64,000 nt of DNA from Planctomycetota bacterium. Lineage in GTDB: Bacteria > Planctomycetota > UBA1135 > UBA2386. Position numbers and translations under genes: made by a program. The stretch is taken from the NCBI GenBank assembly GCA_028281765.1, contig JANQJF010000055.1:1-64000 (forward strand), given 5' to 3'. Each line of letters starts with the position of its first letter. The stretch's first letter is position 1. Shown piece after piece: positions 44,631-54,844 of this stretch. The notes under the pieces were generated by a model. The model had not been told where the DNA came from, did not search any database, and saw only the letters and a list, made by a program, of their open reading frames with translations.

Positions 44631-47162
44631 ATGAGCAGCTCTGGCGACTCTGGTCACGACAGTTGGGCACGCTCCGTCGCGCGCGACACGAGAGCTGAAG
44701 TCGCACCCGAGGTACCCAACTACAAGATCGAGCGCGGACTCGGCGAGGGAGGAATGGGGTCTGTATATCTGGCCCATCAACTGCGCCCAATCCAAAGGCG
44801 CGTCGCTCTCAAGGTCATCAAGCTCGGCATGGAAACCAAATCGGCGCTGCACCGATTCGAGCGCGAGCACCGGGCACTCGCGCTGATGGATCACGAGAAC
44901 ATCGCGAGAGTGCTCGACTGTGGTGCCACATCGAACGGGCAACCGTTCTTCGCGATGGAGTTCGTTCCGTCGGGCCAGCCCATCACCGGGTATTGCGATG
45001 CCAATGCGCTGACGATTCGTGATCGGGTCGGCCTGGTCCGACAGGCCTGCTCTGGAGTTCAACACGCGCATCAGAAGGGCATCCTGCACCGCGACCTCAA
45101 ACCTACCAACATTCTGGCTCGACTCCTCGACAACCAGCACAAGGTCAAGATCATCGACTTCGGCATCGCGCGAGCGGTGAACTACGACGCGTCGGATTGC
45201 TCGCTGTTTACCGAACACGGCACACTGGTCGGCACTCCAGGGTACGTGTCCCCGGAGCAGGCGCGAGGCGCCACGGACGCCGTCGATACTCGCACCGACA
45301 TCTACTCTCTCGGCGTGATTCTGTATGAGCTAGCCTGCGGCGAACTTCCGTTCGCGTCATCGGACCTAAAGGGCGCATCACCCCAGTCGCTTTCTCAACA
45401 ACTGTCCACCGCTACCGTCGCCCGCTTGAGCACGCGAATCGGCAAGACTCAGCACGAGGCCCAGGCACGAGCGAGCAAACGCTCGACCACCGTGAAGTCA
45501 TTGCGGCGAGACCTTCGCAAGGAGCTGGAATGGATCACGCTCCGCGCGATGCACCCGGATCCCAACAAACGGTACGCCACGGCTCAAGAACTGCGCGACG
45601 ACCTGGGCCGCTATCTGACCGGTCAACCGGTTTGCGCAGGCCCGCGGAGCTACTGGTACCCATTCGGGAAGTTTGCGCAGCGCCATCGATGGAAAGTTGC
45701 CCTGCTATCCGCAACCGCCGTCCTACTCGTGGTCGCATTCATCCTGACCTACTCCGCCCTCCAACGGGCCGAGGCGAAGACGCAGGACGCGAATCAGCTG
45801 GCACTGCACGGCGCCCTGAAACGCGCCATCGCGAGCGAGCGAGCGCTCTATCCCGCGACACCCGAGATCGTACCCGCACTCGACGCGTGGCTCGCGAAGT
45901 ACGGTACGCACATGGCCGACACACTGCCTCTACTCCGCGCGCGCCGAGACGAACTCCGCCTGCGCGGTCAGGAGTCGCGACCCGGTGGACAGTTCGAACC
46001 AGCTGAGTGGCACTTCGAGACCGATGAAGATCAGTTCTGGCACGACGCCCTGGCGGACCTGATCGATTCGGTGCAGGAGTTTGTCGATCCGATGCGCGGC
46101 CTGGTGGTTCGAGCGCGGGATCGGCGTGACTGGGCCCTGGCCACGCAAGAACTCTGCACCGGTCGCGACCGCGACCGGTGGACTGCGGCTCGCTTGGCGT
46201 TGCTGGACGCCGATGGACAGACTGCTCACCGCGACTACGGCGCGTTCCCGGTGGACTTGCGCCCGCAACCGGGATTGGTGCCCCTCGGCATGAACCCGGC
46301 TACCAAACTCTGGGAGTTCTATCACCTCGCATCGGCGCGCCAACCAATCCATGAATCCCCGCACGAGATCCCGATCCCCGGACACGCTCCCGACGGCTCG
46401 ATCGCAGTCGGCAAGCACACGGGTATCGTCTTCGTCCTGATCCCTGGAGTCACGACCAACGTCACCCGAGAGGCCAAGACCTTCCAAGTGACCCTCGACC
46501 CGTTCTTGATCGCTCGTCACGAGTTGACCCAGGGGCAGTGGAGAAACTTGTCGCACGGCAAACCCTGGGCGTGCAGGTACCACGCCGGTGAAACCTGGGC
46601 TGGCTACACCATCGACTGGACTCACCCGATCGAGACGGTCTCGTGGCTGACGTGCCGATCCTTGCTCGAGCGATACGGGCTGGCCATGCCCACCGAGTTG
46701 CAGTGGCTACACGCCGCCCGCGGCCGCTCCGAATCGCGCTGGTGGACCGGTGACGACTTGGCCTCCCTCGAAGGCGCCGCGAACCTTGCGGATGGCACCG
46801 CGTTCGAGGCGGGCTCGCGATGGCCCGGGATCGAGGTTTGGCGACACCATCACGACGGCCATGTCGTGCACGCACCGGTCGACAGCATGCAGATGAACGC
46901 CTACGGCCTGTATCACGTCCACGGCAACGTTCACGAGTTCTGCGCGGATACGTACGCCGAGCGTGACGTCCCAGTCGGTTTCCGCGCAAGTGACGGCCTC
47001 CGGATCGGTCCGGAGAGCGCCAAGGGCTACATCGTCTTCATGGGCGGAGGATTCATGTCGACGCCAGACGGCGCCTCGCTACGCCGGCGTCACGGTGAGC
47101 AGCGAACGGTGAATTTCTGGCAGGGGGGCGTGCGCCCCGCCCGCCGACTCTCCCACGATTGA
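44631..47162 (+). CDS. Ser/Thr protein kinase with C-terminal FGE-sulfatase-like domain
   Basis: This 843-residue protein starts at ATG 44631. The kinase domain is complete: GLGEGGMGSVYLAH (P-loop, about 37-50), VALKVIK, HRDLKPTN (catalytic loop) and DFGIAR. The next helix is the membrane span (WKVALLSATAVLLVVAFILT, about residues 363-382), so the C-terminal half is extracytoplasmic. It holds a formylglycine-generating-enzyme/SUMF-like domain (FLIARHELTQGQWRNLS, MPTELQWLHAARG, YHVHGNVHEFCADTY). In such fusions the outer part usually acts as a sensor module, not as an enzyme. The FG-GAP and ECF genes next door suggest a signalling unit, which is inference. Confidence 0.9.
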   Translation: MSSSGDSGHDSWARSVARDTRAEVAPEVPNYKIERGLGEGGMGSVYLAHQLRPIQRRVALKVIKLGMETKSALHRFEREHRALALMDHENIARVLDCGATSNGQPFFAMEFVPSGQPITGYCDANALTIRDRVGLVRQACSGVQHAHQKGILHRDLKPTNILARLLDNQHKVKIIDFGIARAVNYDASDCSLFTEHGTLVGTPGYVSPEQARGATDAVDTRTDIYSLGVILYELACGELPFASSDLKGASPQSLSQQLSTATVARLSTRIGKTQHEAQARASKRSTTVKSLRRDLRKELEWITLRAMHPDPNKRYATAQELRDDLGRYLTGQPVCAGPRSYWYPFGKFAQRHRWKVALLSATAVLLVVAFILTYSALQRAEAKTQDANQLALHGALKRAIASERALYPATPEIVPALDAWLAKYGTHMADTLPLLRARRDELRLRGQESRPGGQFEPAEWHFETDEDQFWHDALADLIDSVQEFVDPMRGLVVRARDRRDWALATQELCTGRDRDRWTAARLALLDADGQTAHRDYGAFPVDLRPQPGLVPLGMNPATKLWEFYHLASARQPIHESPHEIPIPGHAPDGSIAVGKHTGIVFVLIPGVTTNVTREAKTFQVTLDPFLIARHELTQGQWRNLSHGKPWACRYHAGETWAGYTIDWTHPIETVSWLTCRSLLERYGLAMPTELQWLHAARGRSESRWWTGDDLASLEGAANLADGTAFEAGSRWPGIEVWRHHHDGHVVHAPVDSMQMNAYGLYHVHGNVHEFCADTYAERDVPVGFRASDGLRIGPESAKGYIVFMGGGFMSTPDGASLRRRHGEQRTVNFWQGGVRPARRLSHD

Positions 47163-47166
47163 GCGC

Positions 47167-48792
47167 TCAGCTCCGCACATTCGCCGCCGAGCTCAGCGCT
47201 ATCCCCGCTGAGTTCGCCGCCGGATCGAGGATGACCGCCTGAAGCCGGAACTCGAGCCCGAGTTGAGGAGGCAACGACAGCAACATCGAAGCCGAGCCAC
47301 CCGACGCGAAACCCAGCGGTACGACCACGTCGAGGGACGAGTGCAGCACGCAACCGGTCATGCCGATGACCGAGAGATCGATCGGCAGCGGCGCACCGCC
47401 GAGCTCGTCGAAGAAGCCGAAGCTCATCAAGACCGGCCGCCCTTCGGGCGCCTCCGTCACTTCGACGTTCAAATCGCTTCCAGCGAGGGGCGGTCCGCCG
47501 TTGCCGATCACGAGCGACGCCGCCGTCGGTCCGGGACAGCCGGGCTCCAGTGTCTGCATCAATGCGGACTCGAACCGATACAGGTACACTCCCTCCGCGC
47601 CACCGATGAGCAAGTGCTGAGCACCGTCGATCTCGCCCAGCGCCAACATCCAACCGCCGAAGCTCGACGTTCCGGCCGGCGCATCTTGGACGTGCATCAG
47701 GTTGGCGCTGATCCCAGAGTAGATGAAGACTTGTCCCGTGCCACTGTTCTGCGACTGCGTCGCGGATACCGCGAAATCGAGCGCACCGTCCTGGTTCAGG
47801 TCGCCGAGCCCGATCGCGACGTCACCAAAGAAGTCTCCCGGCGCAGCGCCGTGCATCCGCACGATCCGGCTCAAGGTCGCACCAGAGTAGACGTCGAAGT
47901 ATCCTTGGGCACCGATCTCGTGCTCGCTCGCCCCGATGACGAAGTCCGGGACTCCGTCTCCATCCTGATCGCCGACTCCAGCGACGGCTGTGCCGAAATG
48001 GTCTCGGACGACGTCACCCTGAAACTCTGCGATCAGCGCACCGTCGACGCCGGAGAGCAACCGGGCAAAACCGGTCCCCGGGATCGAATGCTCGTTGGCG
48101 CCGACGATCACCTCGGCATGTCCATCGCCATCGATGTCACCGACCACGTCGATCGCGGCCCCAAAGTAGGTGCAACCTCCCCCGACGACCGTCCACAGGA
48201 TCGAACCGTCGGTGTCGAGGACCTGCACGTAACCGGAGTTGCCGCAGAAGGCGCTGGCACCGACGACCACCTCGGGTGCTCCATCCGCGTCGATGTCCGA
48301 CACGACGAGGTTCGAGCCGAACAAGTCTCCCTGCTGCCCGCCGAACACCCGTGGCAGGATTTCCAGAGTCGGGAATCGACCCGAGTAGAATCGGACTTCG
48401 CCGGTCTCGGAGTTCGCTCCGGTGATCCCGAGGATCAGATCGTCGTAGCCATCCCCGTCGAGATCCGCAGCGGCGACGTACTCCGCGTAAGGCGAGTCCG
48501 GAATCACACCCGCTCCCCCGTAGACGTGGGCCGGGGTCGCCAAGTCGGGACCGTAGTACACGCTTACTTGACGGTCTCCGGTCGCGTCGTCGAACGTCGT
48601 CATCGCGTAGTCGCGAACTCCATCGCCATCGAAATCACCGGTCGCCGGTGTCGTGACCGCGGGAGTGCTCCACGCGTGAACCAAGTCCTGAGAGATCGCG
48701 GACTCTGCCAGCGACAGGCACAATCCCACGGTGAGAAGTCGAGCGGGGAACGGGGCGTACGAATCCGCCCAGCCGAAAGTGCGTTGAACCAT
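47167..48792 (-). CDS. Exported FG-GAP repeat protein
   Basis: This 541-residue protein starts at ATG 48790-48792 with aaaggaaa upstream. A signal peptide ends near AISQ (LLTVGLCLSLAESAISQ). At least seven FG-GAP repeats follow with calcium-type motifs: DFDGDGVRDYAMT, DLDGDGYDDLILG, DIDADGAPEVVVG, DIDGDGHAEVIVG, DQDGDGVPDFVIG, DLNQDGALDFAVS. These form a beta-propeller like the integrin alpha head. The last 130 residues (from EPGCPGP) form a separate beta domain ending in DPAANSAGIALSSAANVR, a terminal module that recurs in exported proteins of related planctomycetes. It follows the ECF gene by 80 bases on the same strand. Confidence 0.88.
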   Translation of the reverse strand: MVQRTFGWADSYAPFPARLLTVGLCLSLAESAISQDLVHAWSTPAVTTPATGDFDGDGVRDYAMTTFDDATGDRQVSVYYGPDLATPAHVYGGAGVIPDSPYAEYVAAADLDGDGYDDLILGITGANSETGEVRFYSGRFPTLEILPRVFGGQQGDLFGSNLVVSDIDADGAPEVVVGASAFCGNSGYVQVLDTDGSILWTVVGGGCTYFGAAIDVVGDIDGDGHAEVIVGANEHSIPGTGFARLLSGVDGALIAEFQGDVVRDHFGTAVAGVGDQDGDGVPDFVIGASEHEIGAQGYFDVYSGATLSRIVRMHGAAPGDFFGDVAIGLGDLNQDGALDFAVSATQSQNSGTGQVFIYSGISANLMHVQDAPAGTSSFGGWMLALGEIDGAQHLLIGGAEGVYLYRFESALMQTLEPGCPGPTAASLVIGNGGPPLAGSDLNVEVTEAPEGRPVLMSFGFFDELGGAPLPIDLSVIGMTGCVLHSSLDVVVPLGFASGGSASMLLSLPPQLGLEFRLQAVILDPAANSAGIALSSAANVRS

Positions 48793-48872
48793 GTGTTTTC
48801 CTTTCGCGCGGCACCGAGTGCCGAACGCGAGGGCAACCCCTGGCTGCGCAGCGACCGGACAGGAAATCTCAG

Positions 48873-49478
48873 TCAATACGGTTCGATCGGGTCGCCGACC
48901 TCGTCTCTGAGGCGGGCGTATCGCTTGCGAACCGCGTCGGTAGAGACCTCCACGCCGAACAGATTTGCCAGGTCCTGAGCGACCTGCTCGAACGTCCGAG
49001 CCGAGTGCTCCCGCAAGTCCATGAGCACCTGATCCTGCCGGCGTAACCCGGAGATCAGGCGCCGCCGACGCGCAAGCTCATCCCGATACACGGAGGTCAC
49101 GGCGGGATCGACACCCCTGGGGTCAGGACACTCACTCGCGAAACCCTGCTCGCCACCATCGACGACGCTCTCGAAGTGCCGCGGATTCTGCCGCTCACTC
49201 TTCAGCCGCTTGCGTGCCACATTGCGTGCGATCTCGTGCGCCCACGCGCGGAACGCACCGACATGTCGGGGCTCGAACCGTCGGGCACGAAGCTCGTTGG
49301 TGATCACCAACAGGGCATCCTGCACACAATCGTCGACGAAACGACTTGCACCGGCATAAATCACCGCGGCGCGCAAGCGAACACCGTAGCGCTCGAGCAA
49401 GCTGTTGAGACTGTTCTCATCCCCCTCGAGCGCGGCCTCGACTTGTTCGAGAGTGGGGCTTCGGAGTTCGTTCGTCAC
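48873..49478 (-). CDS. ECF-type RNA polymerase sigma factor
   Basis: This 201-residue protein has region 2 in FVDDCVQDALLVITNELRAR and AFRAWAHEIARNVARKRLKS (about 47-95) and region 4 as a helix-turn-helix in LREHSARTFEQVAQDLANLF, then VEVSTDAVRKRYARLRDEV (about 154-195). It is of the type linked with Ser/Thr kinases in planctomycetes (ECF01-like). The FG-GAP gene lies directly downstream and the kinase gene is convergent beyond it, so the sigma factor may be an output of that kinase. This is inference from gene order. Confidence 0.9.
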   Translation of the reverse strand: MTNELRSPTLEQVEAALEGDENSLNSLLERYGVRLRAAVIYAGASRFVDDCVQDALLVITNELRARRFEPRHVGAFRAWAHEIARNVARKRLKSERQNPRHFESVVDGGEQGFASECPDPRGVDPAVTSVYRDELARRRRLISGLRRQDQVLMDLREHSARTFEQVAQDLANLFGVEVSTDAVRKRYARLRDEVGDPIEPY

Positions 49479-49547
49479 GTTGCTAGCGTAGCCGGCAACT
49501 CAGCGCGTGAAAACTCGCGGCCGGGTGACCGGTCGTTTCGGCGGGAC

Positions 49548-50057
49548 TCACGCGAACTCCAGACACACGACCCCGCGCTGCCCCGGCGTCTCCTCGATGC
49601 CAACCTCGAGGCGCCGCAACGTCACGTGCGGGAATCCGTGCACGATCCGCCGCGCGAGCTCCTCGGCCACCCAACCCGCGAGATTCTCCGCGCTCGAATT
49701 CGAGATCGGCAGCACGATGACCTCTTCGGTCGGGATGTGGTAGAGCCGCTCGCGATAGCGGATCTCGCTCTGCCCGTTCGGCAGCGCCTCACAGGTCAAC
49801 TCATGGTGCTCGCCGGGGATCAGGAGATGCTCGTCGAGCTCGTCGCAGATCGCGCGGATCAGCGGTTTGATCTCCTTGAAGTTGAGCACCAAGCCGTGCT
49901 CGTCGAGGCCGCAGCCGATGTCGACGAACACCTTGTAGTTGTGCCCGTGCAGACGTTCGGCCGAGCCGTCCGGGAAGATCAGGAAGTGGGCCGCGGAGAA
50001 CTTGAGGTAGTCCTTCGCGACCTTGATCGACCAGGTTCGGCGCGGCGTCTGACTCAC
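49548..50057 (-). CDS. 6-pyruvoyl-tetrahydropterin synthase-like protein, PTPS-III type
   Basis: This 169-residue protein's zinc histidines are H24 (FSAAHFL) and H37/H39 (LHGHNYKV). In the usual synthase (PTPS, QueD) a catalytic Cys lies a few residues before the HGH; here that stretch is SAERLHGH with no Cys and a glutamate at 34. The E-x2-HGH arrangement is the mark of PTPS-III, which in some bacteria and Plasmodium replaces FolB in folate synthesis. The C-terminal part has a conserved Glu in [11 protein letters not shown]. It overlaps the fusA stop by ATGA, so it is translated with EF-G, an odd pairing. Confidence 0.85.
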   Translation of the reverse strand: MSQTPRRTWSIKVAKDYLKFSAAHFLIFPDGSAERLHGHNYKVFVDIGCGLDEHGLVLNFKEIKPLIRAICDELDEHLLIPGEHHELTCEALPNGQSEIRYRERLYHIPTEEVIVLPISNSSAENLAGWVAEELARRIVHGFPHVTLRRLEVGIEETPGQRGVVCLEFA

Positions 50058-52156
50058 GCCTCTTCGAACACCTTCTCGGCGATCGCGGCCGGGACCGGCT
50101 CGTAGCTGTCCGGCTCCATCGAGTAGTGGCCGCGGCCCTGCGTCATCGAGCGCAGCGTCGTCGAGTACTGGAACATCTCGCCCAGCGGGACCTTGCCGCT
50201 GACCATCGTGACCGAGCCCGGCTTGGCGACCATCTCTTCGACGTGGCCGCGGCGCGAGCTGAGGTCACCGATGACGTCACCGGTGTACTCCTCCGGACAC
50301 TCGACCTCGATCTTCATGACCGGCTCGAGCAGCACGACGTTGTTCTCGCTCGCGAGGCGGAAGGCGAGCACGCCGGCCGCCTCGAACGCCATGTTGCTGG
50401 AGTCGACGTCGTGCGATTGACCGTCATAGAGCTCCGCGGCGATCTTGACGAACGGGAAGCCGTTGCGGCCACCGGCCTTCGCGGCGCCGACGATGCCCTG
50501 CTCGATCGACGGGATGTACTCCTTCGGCACGTTGCCGCCGGTGACCGTCGACTCGAACGAGACCGCGTCGACTTCCGGGTCCGGCGCGAAGCGCATCTTG
50601 GCGACCGCGAACTGACCCGAACCACCCGACTGCTTGATGTGACGGGCCTCGACTTCCTTCGGGCCGCGCAAGGTCTGCTTGTAGGCGACCTTCGGCTTGC
50701 CGACGTTGACGTCGATCTTGAACTCGCTGCGGATCCGGTTGCAGATGACCTCGAGGTGGAGTTCGCCCATCCCGCTGATGACCATCTGACCGGTCTGCTC
50801 GTCGGTCCGCGCCTTGAACGTCGGGTCCTCGCGCACGAGCTTGCCGATCACGGTCGTGAGCTTGTCACGGTCCGCGTTCTTCTTCGGCTCGAGCGACATC
50901 GAGATGACCGTCTCCGGGAAGACCATCGCCTCGAAGATCACCTGATCGTCCTTCGTGCAGAGCGTGTCGCCCGTGATCGCGTCGCGCAGACCGATCACCG
51001 CGACGATGTCGCCCGCCTTCGCTTCCTCGAGCGGCTCGCGGTTGTTCGCGTGCATGCGCAGCAGACGACCGACGCGCTCGACCTTGCGAGTCCGCGGGTT
51101 GTAGTACTTCTCGCCCTGCTTCATCACACCCGAGTAGATGCGGATGAACGTCAGGTCGCCGTTCGGGTCGGAGATGGTCTTGAACGCCATCGCGGCCGGA
51201 CCCAAGTCCGAACGCGTCTCTCGGGTGACCGGCTCGTCCTTGATCGGGTCGAAGCCCTCGATCGGCGGGACCTCGGACGGAGACGGCAGGTAGTCGATGA
51301 CCGCGTCGAGCAGGTTCTGGACACCCTTGTCCTTGAACGCCGAACCGGCGAGCACCGGCGTGATGCCGAGCGCGATCGTGCCGGCACGAATCGCTTCCTT
51401 GATCTCCTCGACGCTGACGGCCTCGCCCTCGACGAACTTCTCGAGCATCTCGTCGTTGAACTCGGCGACCTCCTCGATCATCTTCTCGCGGCGGCGCTCG
51501 GCCTCCTCGCGAAGCTCCTCGGGCACGTCGGCGATGCTGACGTCACGCGCGTTCTCTTCCCACGTGTAGGCCTTCATCTCGACGAGGTCGATCACGCCTT
51601 GGAAGGTGCGCTCGGCACCGATCGGCATCTGGATCGGGACCGCGTGCGCACCGAGGCGCGCGCGCATCGTCTCGACCGCGTTGTCGAAGTCCGCGCCGGT
51701 GCGGTCCATCTTGTTGACGAACGCGAGACGCGGCACGTTGTACTTGTTGCCCTGCCGCCAGACGGTCTCGGACTGCGGCTGCACACCGGCGACACCACAG
51801 AACACACCGACCGCACCGTCGAGAACGCGCAACGAACGCTCCACCTCCGCCGTGAAGTCCACGTGTCCAGGAGTGTCGATCAGCGCCAGCAGGTGATCAC
51901 GCCACTCGCACGTCGTCGCGGCAGAAGTGATCGTGATGCCACGCTTCTGCTCTTCTTCCAGGTAGTCCATCGTGGCTTCGCCGTCGTGGACTTCGCCGAC
52001 CTTGTGGCTCCGTCCCGTGATGAACAGGATGCGCTCGGAGACTGTGGTCTTGCCGGCGTCGATGTGCGCAATGATCCCGATGTTTCGGGTGCGGTTCAGC
52101 CGCAGCTCCTCTTTCGAGGGCTTCTTGCCGCTGGACTTCTCGGTGGTGTTGGACAT
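50054..52156 (-). CDS. fusA: Elongation factor G
   Basis: This 700-residue GTPase moves tRNA and mRNA through the ribosome after peptide transfer. The P-loop is AHIDAGKTT (about residues 31-39), with DTPGHVDF and NKMDR as the other guanine-nucleotide motifs; the switch region reads [19 protein letters not shown]. Domains II to V follow with normal length ([40 protein letters not shown]). The start at ATG 52154-52156 is chosen by homology; the frame stays open upstream. It is not in a str operon here, since no rps or tuf gene is adjacent, so it may be a second EF-G. A strong promoter lies upstream. Confidence 0.95.
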   Translation of the reverse strand: MSNTTEKSSGKKPSKEELRLNRTRNIGIIAHIDAGKTTVSERILFITGRSHKVGEVHDGEATMDYLEEEQKRGITITSAATTCEWRDHLLALIDTPGHVDFTAEVERSLRVLDGAVGVFCGVAGVQPQSETVWRQGNKYNVPRLAFVNKMDRTGADFDNAVETMRARLGAHAVPIQMPIGAERTFQGVIDLVEMKAYTWEENARDVSIADVPEELREEAERRREKMIEEVAEFNDEMLEKFVEGEAVSVEEIKEAIRAGTIALGITPVLAGSAFKDKGVQNLLDAVIDYLPSPSEVPPIEGFDPIKDEPVTRETRSDLGPAAMAFKTISDPNGDLTFIRIYSGVMKQGEKYYNPRTRKVERVGRLLRMHANNREPLEEAKAGDIVAVIGLRDAITGDTLCTKDDQVIFEAMVFPETVISMSLEPKKNADRDKLTTVIGKLVREDPTFKARTDEQTGQMVISGMGELHLEVICNRIRSEFKIDVNVGKPKVAYKQTLRGPKEVEARHIKQSGGSGQFAVAKMRFAPDPEVDAVSFESTVTGGNVPKEYIPSIEQGIVGAAKAGGRNGFPFVKIAAELYDGQSHDVDSSNMAFEAAGVLAFRLASENNVVLLEPVMKIEVECPEEYTGDVIGDLSSRRGHVEEMVAKPGSVTMVSGKVPLGEMFQYSTTLRSMTQGRGHYSMEPDSYEPVPAAIAEKVFEEA

Positions 52157-52243
52157 GACGGGAGGGCGATGATCTCGCCTTGTGGTGGAAGGATTGGTCG
52201 CGCGGCGATCCGAAAGGGACCCCATCGGAAAAAAAGGCGGCGC

Positions 52244-52271
52244 ATCTTAGGCCCGATGGCCCAGTTGTCAA
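52244..52271 (-). promoter_or_regulatory. Sigma-70-type promoter of fusA
   Basis: On the minus strand TTGACA (52266-52271) is followed after 16 bases by TAAGAT (52244-52249). Transcription would begin near 52237, leaving a leader of about 80 bases before the fusA ATG. The -35 is a perfect consensus match, rare in this GC-rich window. Confidence 0.7.
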
Positions 52272-52400
52272 TCATCGCCGTAAGTCTGCACAAATGCCCG
52301 TATTAAGGGTCGTTCCAGGCCGGTGTACAGCAATCGCACCGTGGATCCCGATCGTATCCCGTGCCGAGTCCGTGACGTGAGAACGGTGGGAACTGAGACG

Positions 52401-54284
52401 ATGAGCATGCTGACCCGAACCGCGTGGATTGCTGCCTACGCCGCCCTGACGCCCTTCCTGGGCGCTCAGAGCGTCACTCCGAGCGAGGCTCTCCGAATCC
52501 TGAAGATGGGGAACGAGCGCTTCGTGCGGGGGGAACTGCTCGAACAGCCCCTCGACGAGGGGACGCGCCGGAACCTGGCCCGTAAGCAGTCTCCCTACGC
52601 GATCGTCGTCACGACGGCGGACAGCCGAGTCGCTCCGGAACACCTGTTCAACACGGGTCTGGGCGAGCTGTTCGTGATCCGCGTCGCCGGAAACGTGTGC
52701 GATCAAGCCACCCTGGCGAGCCTCGAGTTCGCGGCGGCCCACCTCGGGATCGGACTCTGCATCGTGCTCGGCCACGACCAATGCGACAACCTCGCCTATC
52801 TCGACCGGGCCGCCCCCACCTCCCCGGCCGGACAGCAGCTCGCGAACCGACTCCAGAATCCCCTGCGATTCGCGGCTCGGCAGGGCTTCACCGGCCCGGA
52901 ACGCGTCGCCAAGGCCGCGGAGGAGAACGTCTACCAGACGATCTTCGACGCGATGCAGCGCAGCTCGATCCTCCGCCACCGCGTGCACTCGGGGCGCCTC
53001 GCGTTCCAGCCCGCGCGCTACTCGCAGGACTCCGGCGTCGTCACCTGGCTGCCGAAGCGACGCTACGACATCCAGCACCGCGCGATCGCCGAGGCCGAGG
53101 CCCACCGCGTCGCCCGCGTGCGCGGCCTGCCGCCGCACGTCGCGATGCGCATGCTGCAAGCCGGTCACCTGCGCTTCATGAGCCGGCACGCGGAGGTCCG
53201 CCCGGTCACGGCCGACGATCGCCAGCGGATGGCCGAGGGCCAGCGCCCTTACGCCGTGGTGGTCGCGGACGCCGACTCGCGCGTCACGCCCGAACTGATC
53301 TTCAGCGCCGGCCTCGGCGAGCTGTTCGTGATCCGCGTCGCTGGACACTTCCTGACGGACGAGGTTCTGGCAAGCGTCGAGCACGCCGTCGACCAGACCG
53401 GCGCGTCGCTCGTCGTCGTGCTCGGTCACGACCACTCGGAGACGATCGAGCTCGCGATCCAACGCGGCGACGCCGGCGGCGACGCCGACCTCTCGCCGAG
53501 CCTGCGCGCGATGTTCCAGTGGCTCGAGCCGTCGATCATCCGCGCCAACGGCGAACGCGTCGCGCGCAATAACCTCACGCGTAGGGTCTCCGAACTGAAC
53601 TCGGTGCGCTTTGTCGAGGCGCTGCGGAAGCGGAGCAAGACCGTGCAGCGCGCCGAGAGCGAAGGGCTGATCGCGGTGCTGCCGGGGTTGTACGAAGTCG
53701 GCTCCGGGGATCTGCACTGGATCGAAATGCACGACGCTCCGGCGGCGGCGCCGATGGGTGAGACCGGGCACGGGCACGGGCGCGGGCGCGGGCACGACGA
53801 CCACGGACACGATGCGCACGGGCATGGCCACGACGATCACGGTCACGATGACCATGGCCACGCCGACCACGGTCACGATACGCACGGGCACGATACGCAC
53901 GGTCACGACGCGCATGGCGCTGGACACGGGGACGATTCCCACGCCGCGCATGGGCACGACGCCCATGCCGCCCACGGCCACGACGCCCACGGCCACCACG
54001 GCTCGGACGGGCACGGCGAACACCACGACCTCCACAGCGCCACGGCCGCACACGCCGAGCACGCCGCCGCCGGCACGGGCGGGCACGGCAAGCCCGAGGA
54101 TACGCCGATGTCGTTGACCGCGGTCGTATTGGCCGCCCTGGCCGTCGCGGCCGGCGGCGTCAGCGCTCTCATGTTCTGGAGCAACCGTCCGCCCGCGCGC
54201 CGCGAGGACGAGGACGAACCGGCCGTCGTCAGCATCGTGGATCCGAACGACACGCCCGAGACGGGCGGCCTTGACCAGGAGTAG
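52401..54284 (+). CDS. Exported tandem beta-carbonic-anhydrase-like protein with His-rich segment and C-terminal helix
   Basis: This 627-residue protein starts at ATG 52401 with a signal peptide (LTRTAWIAAYAALTPFLGAQ). Two beta-carbonic-anhydrase-like domains follow (about residues 25-250 and 270-430). Beta-CAs bind zinc with the Cys of CxDSR and with HxxC. Here the first domain reads TADSR (Thr for Cys) and LGHDQC (His and Cys kept); the second reads DADSR (Asp for Cys) and LGHDHS (Cys lost). Next comes a segment with about 36 histidines in HGHD-type repeats, then a membrane helix (LTAVVLAALAVAAGGVSALM). Ordinary carbonic anhydrase activity is doubtful; periplasmic metal handling is more likely (inference). 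A PepSY-type gene follows after 23 bases. Confidence 0.85.
   Translation: MSMLTRTAWIAAYAALTPFLGAQSVTPSEALRILKMGNERFVRGELLEQPLDEGTRRNLARKQSPYAIVVTTADSRVAPEHLFNTGLGELFVIRVAGNVCDQATLASLEFAAAHLGIGLCIVLGHDQCDNLAYLDRAAPTSPAGQQLANRLQNPLRFAARQGFTGPERVAKAAEENVYQTIFDAMQRSSILRHRVHSGRLAFQPARYSQDSGVVTWLPKRRYDIQHRAIAEAEAHRVARVRGLPPHVAMRMLQAGHLRFMSRHAEVRPVTADDRQRMAEGQRPYAVVVADADSRVTPELIFSAGLGELFVIRVAGHFLTDEVLASVEHAVDQTGASLVVVLGHDHSETIELAIQRGDAGGDADLSPSLRAMFQWLEPSIIRANGERVARNNLTRRVSELNSVRFVEALRKRSKTVQRAESEGLIAVLPGLYEVGSGDLHWIEMHDAPAAAPMGETGHGHGRGRGHDDHGHDAHGHGHDDHGHDDHGHADHGHDTHGHDTHGHDAHGAGHGDDSHAAHGHDAHAAHGHDAHGHHGSDGHGEHHDLHSATAAHAEHAAAGTGGHGKPEDTPMSLTAVVLAALAVAAGGVSALMFWSNRPPARREDEDEPAVVSIVDPNDTPETGGLDQE
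53765..54090 (+). repeat. Coding tandem repeat for His/Gly/Asp
   Basis: Short units of the form cac-ggg-cac-gay-rcg recur through the His-rich part of the carbonic-anhydrase-like gene. The repeats are imperfect and keep the frame. This is protein low complexity, not a CRISPR or intergenic array. Confidence 0.85.
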
Positions 54285-54307
54285 AGCCTCCGGGACTCTC
54301 TGCAGCC

Positions 54308-54844
54308 GTGAAGACGTTCCGGCTGCTGTGGTTGCTACACAAGTGGGCGGGGATCACGCTCGGTGCGATCCTCGTCATGAGTGCCGTCTCCGGCCTCCTG
54401 TTGCTGGTCAAGAAAGACTACGACTGGATCCAGCCGCCGACGCAGCGCGGCACTGCGGGCAGCCCCGAGCAGATCGCGCCGCTCCATCGCGTCTACGACG
54501 CCGTGTTCGCGGTTGGCGATCCACGCTTGCAGAGCGAAGCGGACATCGACCGCATCGACTTCCGTCCGAACAAGCGCGTCTTCAAGGTGCGGAGCAAGCA
54601 CGACGACCTCGAGATCCAGGTCGATGCGGTGAGCCTTCGCACGTGGCAACCTGCCGTCCGGACGAGTGATTGGCTCGAACGACTGCACGACGGCTCTGTG
54701 TTCGGCGCGTGGGCACACGGATACGTGATGCCGATCGTGGCCCTCGGGCTCGTGTTCCTGACGATTACCGGCTACCTGGTCTGGCTATGGCCCATCATTC
54801 TCAAGCGACGACGTGCCCGCGAGAGAGCGCTGTCGCGCGACTGA
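54308..54844 (+). CDS. PepSY-type membrane protein
   Basis: This 178-residue protein starts with GTG. An N-terminal helix (GITLGAILVMSAVSGLLLL) and a C-terminal helix (YVMPIVALGLVFLTITGYLV) flank a soluble PepSY-like part. WLLHKWAGITLGAILVMSAV and ITGYLVWLWP match the PepSY-associated TM family, which includes proteins near iron and copper uptake and reductases. It lies 23 bases after the His-rich protein on the same strand, so the pair is probably one operon. A role in envelope metal handling or redox is plausible. Confidence 0.75.
   Translation: MKTFRLLWLLHKWAGITLGAILVMSAVSGLLLLVKKDYDWIQPPTQRGTAGSPEQIAPLHRVYDAVFAVGDPRLQSEADIDRIDFRPNKRVFKVRSKHDDLEIQVDAVSLRTWQPAVRTSDWLERLHDGSVFGAWAHGYVMPIVALGLVFLTITGYLVWLWPIILKRRRARERALSRD

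Noticed and set aside
52323..52400. Longer N-terminus for the carbonic-anhydrase-like protein
   Set aside because: The added residues are charged and would bury the signal peptide; ATG 52401 gives a normal export signal.
53765..54090. Possible CRISPR-like or tandem DNA array
   Set aside because: Units are short, irregular and in frame with the His-rich protein; there are no spacers and no cas genes.
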